From the NCBI GenBank assembly GCA_025356915.1, contig JANXQG010000312.1, positions 1-6,608 of the forward strand: a stretch of DNA of 6,608 nucleotides. The letters are read 5' to 3'. Shown here piece after piece: positions 1 to 6,208 of the stretch (its first letter is position 1; the number at the start of each line of letters is the position of its first letter). The DNA comes from Planctomycetota bacterium (GTDB lineage: Bacteria > Planctomycetota > Planctomycetia > Pirellulales > Thermoguttaceae). The notes beneath the pieces were generated by a model, which had not been told where the DNA came from, made no database searches, and saw only the letters and a program-made list of their open reading frames with translations. Made by a program: the position numbers and the translations under genes.

Positions 1-140
1 ACATCCACGAACTTCCGCCGGCCGTGGGCCAGGCAGTTGCCGAGAATCGTTTGCAGTTTGCCCGGCAGATTCCGCGTTAGCGCATCGCACATCTGGATGG
101 GCGAGGGTAGATTCGCGGCACGCTGGGTCAACACGTCCTC
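1..140 (-). pseudogene. IS66-family transposase (TnpC) fragment, 5'-truncated, runs off the left edge
   Basis: Reading the minus strand from about 140 down to 1 gives an open frame of about 45 codons. It contains PIQMCDALTRNLP and then NCLAHGRRKFVD, which resembles the DDE catalytic region of IS66 transposases, where a C-x-AH-x-RRKF segment is conserved. The fragment is internal to a protein of about 500 residues. Going upstream, the frame meets a TGA at 158-156, inside the palindrome at 145-197, with no start codon before it, so the N-terminal half is missing. The rest of the element would lie to the left of the window. I read it as a dead IS66 copy cut off at the palindrome. The family call rests on remembered motifs, not a search. 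Confidence 0.68.
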
Positions 141-144
141 CGAA

Positions 145-197
145 GAAGAAAGGGGTCAGAACTAATTATGCGACAAAGAGTTCTGACCCCTTTCTTC
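145..197. repeat. Perfect 19-bp inverted repeat with 15-nt loop (REP-like palindrome)
   Basis: Positions 145-163 are the exact reverse complement of 179-197, separated by a 15-nt AT-leaning loop (164-178). Each arm contains the core AAAGGGGTCAGAACT. Palindromes with an AAGGGGTCAGA core are, from general knowledge, a recurring dispersed element in bacterial genomes, often linked to REP-associated tyrosine transposases of the IS200/IS605 type. No such transposase is visible here. A transcript in either direction would fold into a strong hairpin. The sequence after it is pyrimidine-rich but is not a clean U tract, so a terminator role is possible but not shown. It sits exactly where the IS66 fragment loses its reading frame. 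Confidence 0.85.
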
Positions 198-210
198 ACC
201 CCTTTCTTCA
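187..210. repeat. 12-bp exact tandem duplication
   Basis: The unit CCCCTTTCTTCA occurs at 187-198 and again at 199-210 with no spacer. The first copy overlaps the right arm of the 19-bp palindrome, so the duplication copies the distal end of that arm. It looks like a slippage or insertion footprint at the edge of the palindrome. Confidence 0.8.
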
Positions 211-392
211 CGCTGGAGCTAAAAATCGCCGCCGACGGCAAAACAGCCCATTTGCGCGTCGAGCCGCTCGCGGATCCCTCATGCAAGAAGATTGTTGTTC
301 ACCTGACCGGTTGGGCCTTGGTGACCCGTGGAGCGGTTAAGGAACTGTCGTCAGGAAAGCGGAATGAGGTTGATATCCCCCTGCTGCCGTGA
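210..392 (+). pseudogene. 3'-terminal remnant of an unidentified protein gene
   Basis: About 60 codons in one plus-strand frame end at a TGA at 390-392 and look like real protein. They begin TLELKIAADGKTAHLRVEPL, continue with KKIVVHLTGW, and end KRNEVDIPLLP. The alternating hydrophobic pattern suggests beta strands, as in the C-terminal beta-sandwich of a secreted enzyme, but I do not recognise the family. The only ATG in frame (168) lies in the loop of the upstream palindrome, and the first codons would be made of palindrome and tandem-repeat sequence. I therefore infer that the true 5' part was lost and that this is a tail fragment. It points toward the operon, convergent with the oxidoreductase gene. 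A short expressed gene starting at 168 cannot be excluded. Confidence 0.35.
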
Positions 393-394
393 CA

Positions 395-519
395 AGGGTG
401 GGTGGAGCAGGATAATGGTGCGTTACGCGAACACGTCCAAAACAGCGGTAAGTATTCTCGATGGCTTGACTCCGTGCGCAACCCACCATTTCCGGGGTGG
501 CTCCACGCACCCACCCCTG
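395..519. repeat. Nested imperfect inverted repeat, MITE- or BIME-like
   Basis: Two sets of arms face each other. The outer arms are 396-408 (GGGTGGGTGGAGC) and roughly 500-517, whose reverse complement is GGGGTGGGTGCGTGGAGC, the same with a 4-bp insertion. The inner arms are about 413-429 (AATGGTGCGTTACGCG) and 474-490, whose reverse complement is AATGGTGGGTTGCGCACG. The loop is about 45 nt (430-473). The sequence style matches the GTAGGGTGGG-type repeats elsewhere in the window. It lies about 27 bp past the stop codon of the oxidoreductase gene, so the operon's mRNA would carry this fold in its 3' end, where it could block exonucleases or help end transcription. No U tract is present. I found no coding sequence in this stretch. 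Confidence 0.6.
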
Positions 520-545
520 ACAAGAATGAGCAACTGGATTCCCAG

Positions 546-1892
546 CTACAAACTCCAACCGGGCCGATATTCGGGAGTGACCAGCGCGGTGGCTTCCGCG
601 TTGTTGGTGAACTTCATGTTCTCGCCATTCCACTCCAGCTTCGTCCCCGCCAAGCGGCCGGCAATGACGCCCAACATGCCGATCTCTGTCAATGCGGCAC
701 CATAGGTGAAATCGGAACCCGCCTTGCCGCCCGTGCGGATCGCATTGAGCCAATCGAGGTGGTGTTCTTTGACGCGGGGAAGGCTCTTGGCGGGCCGCTT
801 GTAGGCCTGCATCTTGACTTCGGGGATAATGCGCACGCCGTCGGCACCGTGTGAACCGTACATGATCGTCCCCTTGTCGCCGAGAACCACGGCACCGATG
901 CCGACCGGATTGCGGCCCGGTTCGAGGTCAGCGGGCCGTGGAATTGGCAATGTTCCGCTGTACCAATGCAGGGTGATCGGACCGCGGTCGCCCTTGGCGG
1001 CAAACTCGTACGTGATCTTTTCACTCTTGGGAAAGGCTTCGCCCTGGGTCTTGATGTCGTAGCCCGGCGTTTCCGAGACGATCGATTTGGGCGAGCCGAG
1101 ATCGAGCGCCCAGAAGACCGGATCGACCACGTGGCAGACCCAATCGCCGATCGTGCCGTTGCCGAAGGGAACCCAACCGCGCCAAATATAGGGCAGAAAG
1201 GCGGGACAATAGGGCCTCTGCTTGGTCGGACCAAGCCATAAATCCCAGTCGAGCGATTCGGGCGTCTTCCATTCCTTTTTGAGATCGCCCAGGCGGTCGA
1301 CACCCGAGTTCACCACGCTACAACCGCAGTGGATGGTATGCACCTTGCCGATGGCTCCATCGCGGAGCCACTCGACCAATAACCGGCACGACTCGTAGGA
1401 GTGACCCTGGTTGCCCATCTGCGTAACGACTTGATGCTCCCGGGCGGCCTTGGCCATCTCGCGGCACTCATGGACGGAGTGGGCAAGCGGCTTCTCGCAG
1501 TAGACGTGCTTGCCATGCTTGATCGCGGCAATCGCGGCGACCGCATGGTTATGGTCAGGCGTGGCGACCACGACGGCGTCAATCTGCTTGTCCATCTTGT
1601 CGAACATCGTGCGGAAGTCGCGGAAGCGTTCGGCCTTGGGATGGTTATTGAACGCTTTCGCGGCGTAGCCCCAATCAACGTCGCACAGCGCGACGATGTT
1701 GTTGCCTTTGGCCACCTCATTCACGTCATTACGACCCATCGAGCCTACGCCGATGCCGGCAATGTTCAGCTTCTCGCTGGGGGGTGTTTCACCGCTCTTG
1801 GCCACGACATGCCGCGGCACAATCGTACACGCGGCCACGGCAGCCCCCGCCGAACAGAGAAATTCACGACGTTGGAGAATAATTTTCTTCAT
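546..1892 (-). CDS. Gfo/Idh/MocA-family NAD(P)-dependent oxidoreductase with Tat signal
   Basis: This 448-residue protein is a predicted sugar or glycoside dehydrogenase. The N-terminus carries a twin-arginine signal (QRREFLC, R8-R9), a hydrophobic Ala-rich stretch and then IVPRHVVAK, so export is likely. V19-A20-A21-C22 also fits a lipobox, so it may be a lipoprotein. The Rossmann domain begins at about 41 with NIAGIGVGSMG (glycine-rich loop at 46-53), has an acidic residue after the second strand (D71), and shows the family's EKP motif at 133-135 (VYCEKPLAHS). The C-terminal half (from about 160) has the alpha/beta substrate domain and the DWLNAIR segment of the planctomycete-type subfamily. 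Length and both ends look intact. It is last in the operon, 48 bp after xylA. The ATG at 1892 has only a weak Shine-Dalgarno match. The substrate cannot be read from sequence. Confidence 0.93.
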   Translation of the reverse strand: MKKIILQRREFLCSAGAAVAACTIVPRHVVAKSGETPPSEKLNIAGIGVGSMGRNDVNEVAKGNNIVALCDVDWGYAAKAFNNHPKAERFRDFRTMFDKMDKQIDAVVVATPDHNHAVAAIAAIKHGKHVYCEKPLAHSVHECREMAKAAREHQVVTQMGNQGHSYESCRLLVEWLRDGAIGKVHTIHCGCSVVNSGVDRLGDLKKEWKTPESLDWDLWLGPTKQRPYCPAFLPYIWRGWVPFGNGTIGDWVCHVVDPVFWALDLGSPKSIVSETPGYDIKTQGEAFPKSEKITYEFAAKGDRGPITLHWYSGTLPIPRPADLEPGRNPVGIGAVVLGDKGTIMYGSHGADGVRIIPEVKMQAYKRPAKSLPRVKEHHLDWLNAIRTGGKAGSDFTYGAALTEIGMLGVIAGRLAGTKLEWNGENMKFTNNAEATALVTPEYRPGWSL

Positions 1893-1940
1893 GGAGAGCT
1901 CGGTTGGTAAATCGACGACAAAGTGGTAAGAAATGTTGGG

Positions 1941-3254
1941 CTAGAACACGTAACGGTTGACGATGTTTTCCAACAACTCCTGGCGGCCGCTGGTGTTGGG
2001 CGTGGCGTCACCCTTGGCGAGAATGTACTTCTCCAGTGAGGCGAAGTTCTGTTTCCCGGCCTCGATCTCGGCACCGATGCCCGAATCCCATGAGGAGTAA
2101 CGCTGCTTGAGCATGCCGTCAATCTCGCCCTCGGCGCGGATGGCCGCGGCAATCTTCAGGCCCTTGGCAAAGGCGTCCATGCCGCCGATGTGGGCATGGA
2201 ACAGATCGACCGGCTCAAAGCTCTCTCGCCGCACCTTGGCGTCAAAGTTCAAGCCGCCGGTGGTGAATCCGCCGTACTTCAAAATGATGAGCATCATCTT
2301 GGTGGCAATGTAGATGTCCGTTGGAAACTGATCTGTATCCCAGCCGAGGAGCAAATCACCGACGTTGGCATCGACGGAACCCAGGAAGCCCTGCGCGCCG
2401 GCGTAGTCCAGTTCGTGCTCGACGGAATGCCCGGCCAAGGTGGCATGATTCGTTTCGATGTTCATCTTGACGTGGTCGGCCAAGCCATAGGCACGGAGGA
2501 AGTTGATGCAGGCGGCCGAGTCGTAGTCATATTGGTGCTTGGTCGGTTCCTTGGGCTTAGGCTCGAAATAAAACTGTCCTTTGAAGCCGATCTGCTTGGC
2601 ATAGTCAACGGCCATGTGCATGAACTTGGCCAGATGGTCAAACTCACGCTTCATGTCGGTGTTCCAGAGGGTCTGGTAGCCCTCGCGGCCGCCCCAGAAC
2701 GTGTATCCTTCGCCACCGAGTTCCTTGGTTACCTCCAGGGCCTTCTTCACCTGGGCCGATGCGTAGGCAAAGGCGTCGGCATTGGGGCTTGTGGCGGCGC
2801 CGTGGACAAAGCGTGGATTGCTGAAGAGATTCGCCGTACCCCAGAGCAATTTGACTCCGGTCCGCTGCATCTCTTCCTTGATGACCTTGACCACGGCATC
2901 GAGATTTTTGTTGGTTTCGGCCAGCGAAGCACCCTCGGGGGCAATGTCGCGATCATGGAAACAGAAGAACGGGGTCGTCAGCTTCTCCATGAACTCGAAG
3001 GCCACGCGGACCCGCTTCTGGGCCATGTCGACGTTGTCCGAGCCTGTTTCCCACGGGCGAAGCATGGTACCGGGACCGAACGGGTCGGAACCGGTGCCGC
3101 GCAGGGTGTGCCAGTAGGCGACGCTAAATCGCAGATGGTCTTTCATGGTCTTGCCGGCCACGACTTCCGATTCGTTATAGTGGCGGAAAGACAAAGCGTT
3201 CTTCGATTGCGGGCCTACGTAGCAGATCTTCTGGATGTCAGGGAATGCGGACAT
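1941..3254 (-). CDS. xylA: Xylose isomerase, class II
   Basis: XylA converts D-xylose to D-xylulose (and D-glucose to D-fructose) in the cytoplasm using two divalent metals. The 437-residue protein aligns from memory along its whole length with Escherichia coli XylA, offset by one residue. Visible catalytic parts are H100 and D103 in FCFHDRDIAPEG, the signature FWGGREGYQTLWNTD (186-200), E231 in EPKPKEPTKHQYDYD, E267 and H270 in NIETNHATLAGHS, D295 in SVDAN, D306 and D308 in GWDTDQFP, and D338 in GGLNFDAKVRR. All metal ligands are present, so it should be active. I chose ATG 3254, not an in-frame ATG at 3320. AGGAA lies 6 nt upstream, the N-terminus then matches the family, and the longer form would translate a repeat. 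The gene follows rhaT by 71 bp. No xylulokinase is in the window. Confidence 0.97.
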   Translation of the reverse strand: MSAFPDIQKICYVGPQSKNALSFRHYNESEVVAGKTMKDHLRFSVAYWHTLRGTGSDPFGPGTMLRPWETGSDNVDMAQKRVRVAFEFMEKLTTPFFCFHDRDIAPEGASLAETNKNLDAVVKVIKEEMQRTGVKLLWGTANLFSNPRFVHGAATSPNADAFAYASAQVKKALEVTKELGGEGYTFWGGREGYQTLWNTDMKREFDHLAKFMHMAVDYAKQIGFKGQFYFEPKPKEPTKHQYDYDSAACINFLRAYGLADHVKMNIETNHATLAGHSVEHELDYAGAQGFLGSVDANVGDLLLGWDTDQFPTDIYIATKMMLIILKYGGFTTGGLNFDAKVRRESFEPVDLFHAHIGGMDAFAKGLKIAAAIRAEGEIDGMLKQRYSSWDSGIGAEIEAGKQNFASLEKYILAKGDATPNTSGRQELLENIVNRYVF

Positions 3255-3260
3255 TTTGAG

Positions 3261-3265
3261 TTCCT
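3261..3265 (-). promoter_or_regulatory. Ribosome binding site of xylA
   Basis: AGGAA on the minus strand ends 6 nt before ATG 3254. It decides in favour of this start over the in-frame ATG at 3320. Confidence 0.7.
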
Positions 3266-3290
3266 GGGATAAAAGGTGGTTGGTTTTTAT

Positions 3291-3320
3291 GTAGGGTGGG
3301 CCGAGTGAAACGAGCCCCAC
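3291..3320. repeat. GTAGGGTGGG-type REP-like repeat in the rhaT-xylA gap
   Basis: The 30-bp unit begins GTAGGGTGGG and continues CCGAGTGAAACGAGCCCCAC. It forms an imperfect palindrome: GGGC at 3298-3301 can pair with GCCC at 3314-3317, extended by GT/AC with a bulge. A second copy, inverted, occurs at 6145-6174 and matches at 26 of 30 positions. A shorter copy of the first 15 bases is at 6016-6030. It sits inside the operon between the rhaT stop (3326) and the xylA Shine-Dalgarno, so it would be transcribed. It could alter mRNA stability or the relative expression of rhaT and xylA. Such elements are typically dispersed by transposase-like activity in trans. Confidence 0.75.
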
Positions 3321-3325
3321 GATCT

Positions 3326-4555
3326 TTACTTTTGAATCACGGCGGCCTGTGCGGCCGGTTCCTTGTCTTTTTTCAAACTGCCACTATAGCCGGCGATCCC
3401 GGCTGAGGCAAACAGCAGCAAGAGGCCAAGCACCAACAGCCCGCGAGTGCGGTTGCTAGTGCCTTTCCATTCGCCGAGCATCAGGCCCAAAAGGCTGCTG
3501 AAGAGGATGGCTGCAGCCATGAGGACGGCCCAGCCGATGTAATCCAAAGACCCCATCGCGGCACCGCCCGTCTTGAAAGCGATGAATTGGCAGCACCAGA
3601 TGATCCCAGCAAGGGCGGCAAAAATCAAATTGGTCAAGAGCGGGGTCTGCGACCTAGTGTAGTCGCCGAACGTGCCGTTTTTGAAATTCAGGAACAGGCA
3701 GAGTAGGCAGTTCACCGTAAAGCCGCCCAGCAATACCACAACGAGTACGGGGATTCCCTGCCAGGTGGATGAAGTGAGCTTTTCATTGGCCGCAGCTTTG
3801 GGCACGAACCAGACCTTCTTGTCCTTTTCATATTGCAACCCGGAAAGGCCCGCCAACGACGTGGGCGGCGTCGAAGCATCGCCATTTTCCACGCGAGTTT
3901 CCGATCCGTGGTGGGCCTTCATTTCGGCGATCACGCCTCCCTGGAGGCCAAAACTCATGCCGGAACTCATCAGCCCGGAAAAGATGGCGACGAGAATTCC
4001 CTTCTTGAAATCGTACTCGGCAACGGCCTTTTTTTTCTGTTCCGCGGGCAATTCACCTTCCTTGGACATGCCAGCCATTCCGACGAGGATGATCCCAAGC
4101 AAGGAGACGACGACGCCGACCAGCGACATTTGGGCCGCCGGTGTGTTGTATAAATCCGTAAAAGTACCCTTGAGAATCGGCGGCACGAGCGTACCGGCGG
4201 CCGAGCACAAACCGCCGCCAATGGCCAGACCTAGACCAACGCCCAGGTAGCGGATCATCAATCCCCAAGTAATCCCCCCGACGCCCCACATCGCACCGCA
4301 GAGATAACAGTAAAGAAGTTCCTTGGGCGGCGTGCTGCGTAGTGCGGTGCATGCATTGGGCGAGGTTGCCAGTGCCAGCACCATGGGGAGAACCAACAGC
4401 CCGGCGATGGCATAGATCATCCAGTAGCTTTCCCACGCCCACCCCTTGACCATCTTGAACGCCAAGTAAAATATGGCCCCGGCCAGTCCGCCAAGGGTGA
4501 AGATGGTCACCCCCAAGGCTGGATTTGTCGCGGTTTCTGCAAGCAGCATATTCAT
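3326..4555 (-). CDS. rhaT: L-rhamnose/proton symporter
   Basis: RhaT is an inner-membrane carrier that takes up L-rhamnose with a proton. The 409-residue sequence is strongly hydrophobic, with about ten predicted membrane segments. It keeps family landmarks also seen in E. coli RhaT: FYLAFKMVKGWAWESYW (about 29-45), LCGAMWGVGGITWGLMIRYLG (85-105), LCSAAGTLVPPILKG (116-130), KKGILVAIFSGLMSSGMSFG (184-203) and LMLGEWKG (358-365). It is longer than the usual 344 residues. Most of the excess is a charged, poorly conserved-looking segment at about 211-263 between two membrane helices, plus a Lys/Ala-rich tail after 393. The ATG at 4555 follows a very strong purine-rich Shine-Dalgarno (AAGGAAGGAAGA) by 5 nt. 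The gene is 60 bp after rhaA in the same operon, which supports rhamnose as substrate, though the insertion may shift specificity. Confidence 0.94.
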   Translation of the reverse strand: MNMLLAETATNPALGVTIFTLGGLAGAIFYLAFKMVKGWAWESYWMIYAIAGLLVLPMVLALATSPNACTALRSTPPKELLYCYLCGAMWGVGGITWGLMIRYLGVGLGLAIGGGLCSAAGTLVPPILKGTFTDLYNTPAAQMSLVGVVVSLLGIILVGMAGMSKEGELPAEQKKKAVAEYDFKKGILVAIFSGLMSSGMSFGLQGGVIAEMKAHHGSETRVENGDASTPPTSLAGLSGLQYEKDKKVWFVPKAAANEKLTSSTWQGIPVLVVVLLGGFTVNCLLCLFLNFKNGTFGDYTRSQTPLLTNLIFAALAGIIWCCQFIAFKTGGAAMGSLDYIGWAVLMAAAILFSSLLGLMLGEWKGTSNRTRGLLVLGLLLLFASAGIAGYSGSLKKDKEPAAQAAVIQK

Positions 4556-4560
4556 GAAAT

Positions 4561-4572
4561 TCTTCCTTCCTT
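4561..4572 (-). promoter_or_regulatory. Strong double Shine-Dalgarno of rhaT
   Basis: The minus strand reads AAGGAAGGAAGA, two overlapping AAGGA cores, 5 nt before the rhaT ATG. This is the strongest ribosome site in the operon. Just upstream, the 7-bp unit TTGAGAT is repeated twice in tandem around 4603-4617, overlapping the rhaA stop codon. Confidence 0.65.
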
Positions 4573-4615
4573 ATCTCCAGGCACAGGCCGCCCAAAATGA
4601 ATCTCAAATCTCAAA

Positions 4616-5908
4616 TCAACTCCTCTTCGACAATACGTCCGTCTCATACTGCTTCACTTCACCGATCCAGGCCGGGCCTACGGGCACGTTCTGCTTCAAG
4701 CAGTAGTAATCCCAAATGGCTGCGTAGGGCATTGTCTTCAGTTCTTCCAACATGGCCAGCCGTGCGGTGAAATCACCAACATTCTCCAGTTCTCGGAGCA
4801 ACTGGATTGGCTCCAGCAGCGCGATTAGCAGAGCCTTGATCATTGCGCGGGCACCGATGACCCAGGCTGCCACGCGGTTGATCGAGGCATCGAAGTAGTC
4901 CAGGCCGACGTGCGTCCGATCGAGGAAGTTGCCGCGGACCAACTCCTGGGCAATCGCCAAGAGCGAATCGTCGACAATCACCACGTGATCGCTGTCCCAG
5001 CGGATGCCGCGGCTAACGTGCAGGAGGATCTCGTCGAGTTGGCTGAAGACGGCCGAAATCTTGTCAACGATTGTTTCCGTCGGATGGAAATGGCCCGTGT
5101 CGAGGCAGAGCAGCTTCTTCCGCGCGATCGCGTAGCCCAGATAATACTCGTGCGAGCCAACAACGTAACTTTCCGAGCCGATGCCGAAGAGTTTGCTCTC
5201 GACGGAATCGAGGTTGTCCGCACGATTGACCGGAACGGCAAAGATCTCGTCGAGGGCCTCCGTCAATCGCTGCCGCGGAGCGACACGGTCGATCGGCAGA
5301 TCCTTCATGCCGTCGGGGATCCAGACATTCGTCACGCACGTCTTGCCCAAGGCGGCACCGATCGCCCCGCCAATCTTGCGGCAGGCGATGCCATGCTCGA
5401 TCCAAAACTTACGGATGCCCGTGTCGGGATGGGCTAGCGTCAAGCCGTCTGCTGCCTTGGGATGCGAGAAGTAGCTTGGGTTGAAGTCCATCCCCAATCC
5501 TTGCTCCTTGCTCCAATCGATCCAGCCCTGGAAATGCTCGGGAAGCAGTTCGTTCCGATCGACCCGCTTGCCGCCCGTCTCCGCATACAAAGCGTGCAAG
5601 TTGAAGCGATGCTTTCCAGGAATGAGCGATAGTGCCCTGACGGTGTCGCCGCGAAGTTCATTGGGCGTACGAGCCTTGCCGGGATAGTTTCCCGTGGCGG
5701 CCAATCCGCCACCCAAGGCTTCGCCCAATTTTTCAAACCCCCCCACGTCGTCGCCTTGCCAGCAATGCAGCGAGACGTGCACCGTGGCTAGCCGCTTCAG
5801 GGCGGCTTCGGTATCGACCCCCAGTGCGGCGTAGCGCTCTTGGGCGGCCTTATAAGCCGATTCAATCGATGAAGGGGGAGTGGCAGTCGTGAAGATCGTC
5901 GTGGACAT
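4616..5908 (-). CDS. rhaA: L-rhamnose isomerase
   Basis: RhaA converts L-rhamnose to L-rhamnulose in the cytoplasm, the first intracellular step of rhamnose use. The 430-residue protein is close to the E. coli enzyme (419 residues) throughout, with a short extra N-terminus. Landmarks are SLHCWQGDDV (46-55), ATGNYPGKAR (71-80), FNPSYFSHP, NVWIPDGMKDLPIDR, VESKLFGIGSESYVVGS, LDTGHFHPTE with H273, RWDSDHV with D305 and D307, and GLDYFDASINR. H273, D305 and D307 match the positions I recall as the E. coli manganese ligands (H262, D294, D296), and the spacing is identical. I chose ATG 5908 because GAGGAAA precedes it and the product then matches the family. The longer frame to 5998 would include the promoter. 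It is the first gene of the operon. The next enzymes, rhamnulokinase and its aldolase, are absent here. Confidence 0.97.
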   Translation of the reverse strand: MSTTIFTTATPPSSIESAYKAAQERYAALGVDTEAALKRLATVHVSLHCWQGDDVGGFEKLGEALGGGLAATGNYPGKARTPNELRGDTVRALSLIPGKHRFNLHALYAETGGKRVDRNELLPEHFQGWIDWSKEQGLGMDFNPSYFSHPKAADGLTLAHPDTGIRKFWIEHGIACRKIGGAIGAALGKTCVTNVWIPDGMKDLPIDRVAPRQRLTEALDEIFAVPVNRADNLDSVESKLFGIGSESYVVGSHEYYLGYAIARKKLLCLDTGHFHPTETIVDKISAVFSQLDEILLHVSRGIRWDSDHVVIVDDSLLAIAQELVRGNFLDRTHVGLDYFDASINRVAAWVIGARAMIKALLIALLEPIQLLRELENVGDFTARLAMLEELKTMPYAAIWDYYCLKQNVPVGPAWIGEVKQYETDVLSKRS

Positions 5909-5912
5909 GAGA

Positions 5913-5919
5913 TTTCCTC
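5913..5919 (-). promoter_or_regulatory. Ribosome binding site of rhaA
   Basis: GAGGAAA on the minus strand lies 4 nt before ATG 5908 (6 nt if only GAGGA is counted). It supports this start over the in-frame upstream ATG at 5998. Confidence 0.75.
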
Positions 5920-5947
5920 GGTCTGTAAAGTGAATGGCTTTTGGCCG

Positions 5948-5975
5948 ATTATAGCCGACGCCAGAGACTTTCCAA
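5948..5975 (-). promoter_or_regulatory. Predicted sigma70-type promoter of the rhaA-rhaT-xylA-oxidoreductase operon
   Basis: On the minus strand a perfect -10 box TATAAT (5953-5948) is preceded, 16 bp upstream, by TTGGAA (5975-5970), a 4-of-6 match to TTGACA. Transcription would start near 5941, giving a leader of about 33 nt that holds the rhaA ribosome site. The weak -35 suits a promoter that needs an activator. The 8-mer TGGAAAGT overlapping the -35 recurs twice at 6209-6235 on the other strand. Promoter consensus in Planctomycetota is less well tested than in E. coli, so this is a prediction. Confidence 0.6.
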
Positions 5976-6008
5976 GTGGCCCGCCGAAGAAACCCCAAAG
6001 TTTCAGTA

Positions 6009-6180
6009 GCAGGCAGTAGGGTGGGGAGAGCGCATCCATTCCCTACACCAACGGCGTTATGTCACCTAACCGCGCAGCGGCTACCCTGGGAAACGGTATC
6101 CACCAAACCTTCTACGCGAACGGCGTTGAGTTAATTTCGTTCGTATCGGGCTCGTTTCACTCTCCCCACCCTACTTCTGC
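6009..6180. mobile_element. MITE- or BIME-like element with inverted terminal repeats
   Basis: AGTAGGGTGGGGAGAG at 6015-6030 is the exact reverse complement of 6160-6175. With one gap the match extends outward through GCAG to about 6010 and 6180. The interior (about 130 bp) has no convincing gene. It holds a direct repeat AACGGCGTT at 6050-6058 and 6119-6127, and a CGCGCAGCGGCTACCCTGGG stretch of a style I associate with dispersed planctomycete repeats. The right end shares 26 of 30 bases with the repeat at 3291-3320. It lies just upstream of the operon promoter and separates it from the truncated DUF1080 gene. No clear target-site duplication is seen. Confidence 0.6.
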
Positions 6181-6208
6181 ACCTAAAATCGGAAGTGCCA
6201 ATAATTCA

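Noticed and set aside
145..197. The palindrome considered as a standard intrinsic terminator
   Set aside because: The stem is long and perfect, but no run of T follows on either strand and the loop is 15 nt. It fits a REP-type element better.
402..854. A 150-codon plus-strand frame across the repeat and the end of the oxidoreductase gene
   Set aside because: Most of it is antisense to the real oxidoreductase gene and the rest is repeat sequence. The product has no family-like features.
2190..3272. A 360-codon open frame on the plus strand opposite xylA
   Set aside because: It is a shadow of xylA, which has all its catalytic residues in the minus frame. The plus product has no recognisable domain and its frame follows from the GC-rich third positions of xylA.
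3255..3320. N-terminal extension of xylA to ATG 3320
   Set aside because: The extra 22 residues would be encoded by a REP-like repeat. ATG 3254 has an AGGAA site and gives the family's usual N-terminus.
4053..4607. A 184-codon minus-strand frame overlapping rhaT
   Set aside because: It is rhaT read in another frame. The true rhaT frame has clear membrane segments and family motifs and a strong ribosome site.
5909..5998. N-terminal extension of rhaA to ATG 5998
   Set aside because: It would translate the TATAAT promoter region, has no good ribosome site, and adds 30 residues not found in the family. ATG 5908 has GAGGAAA in front.
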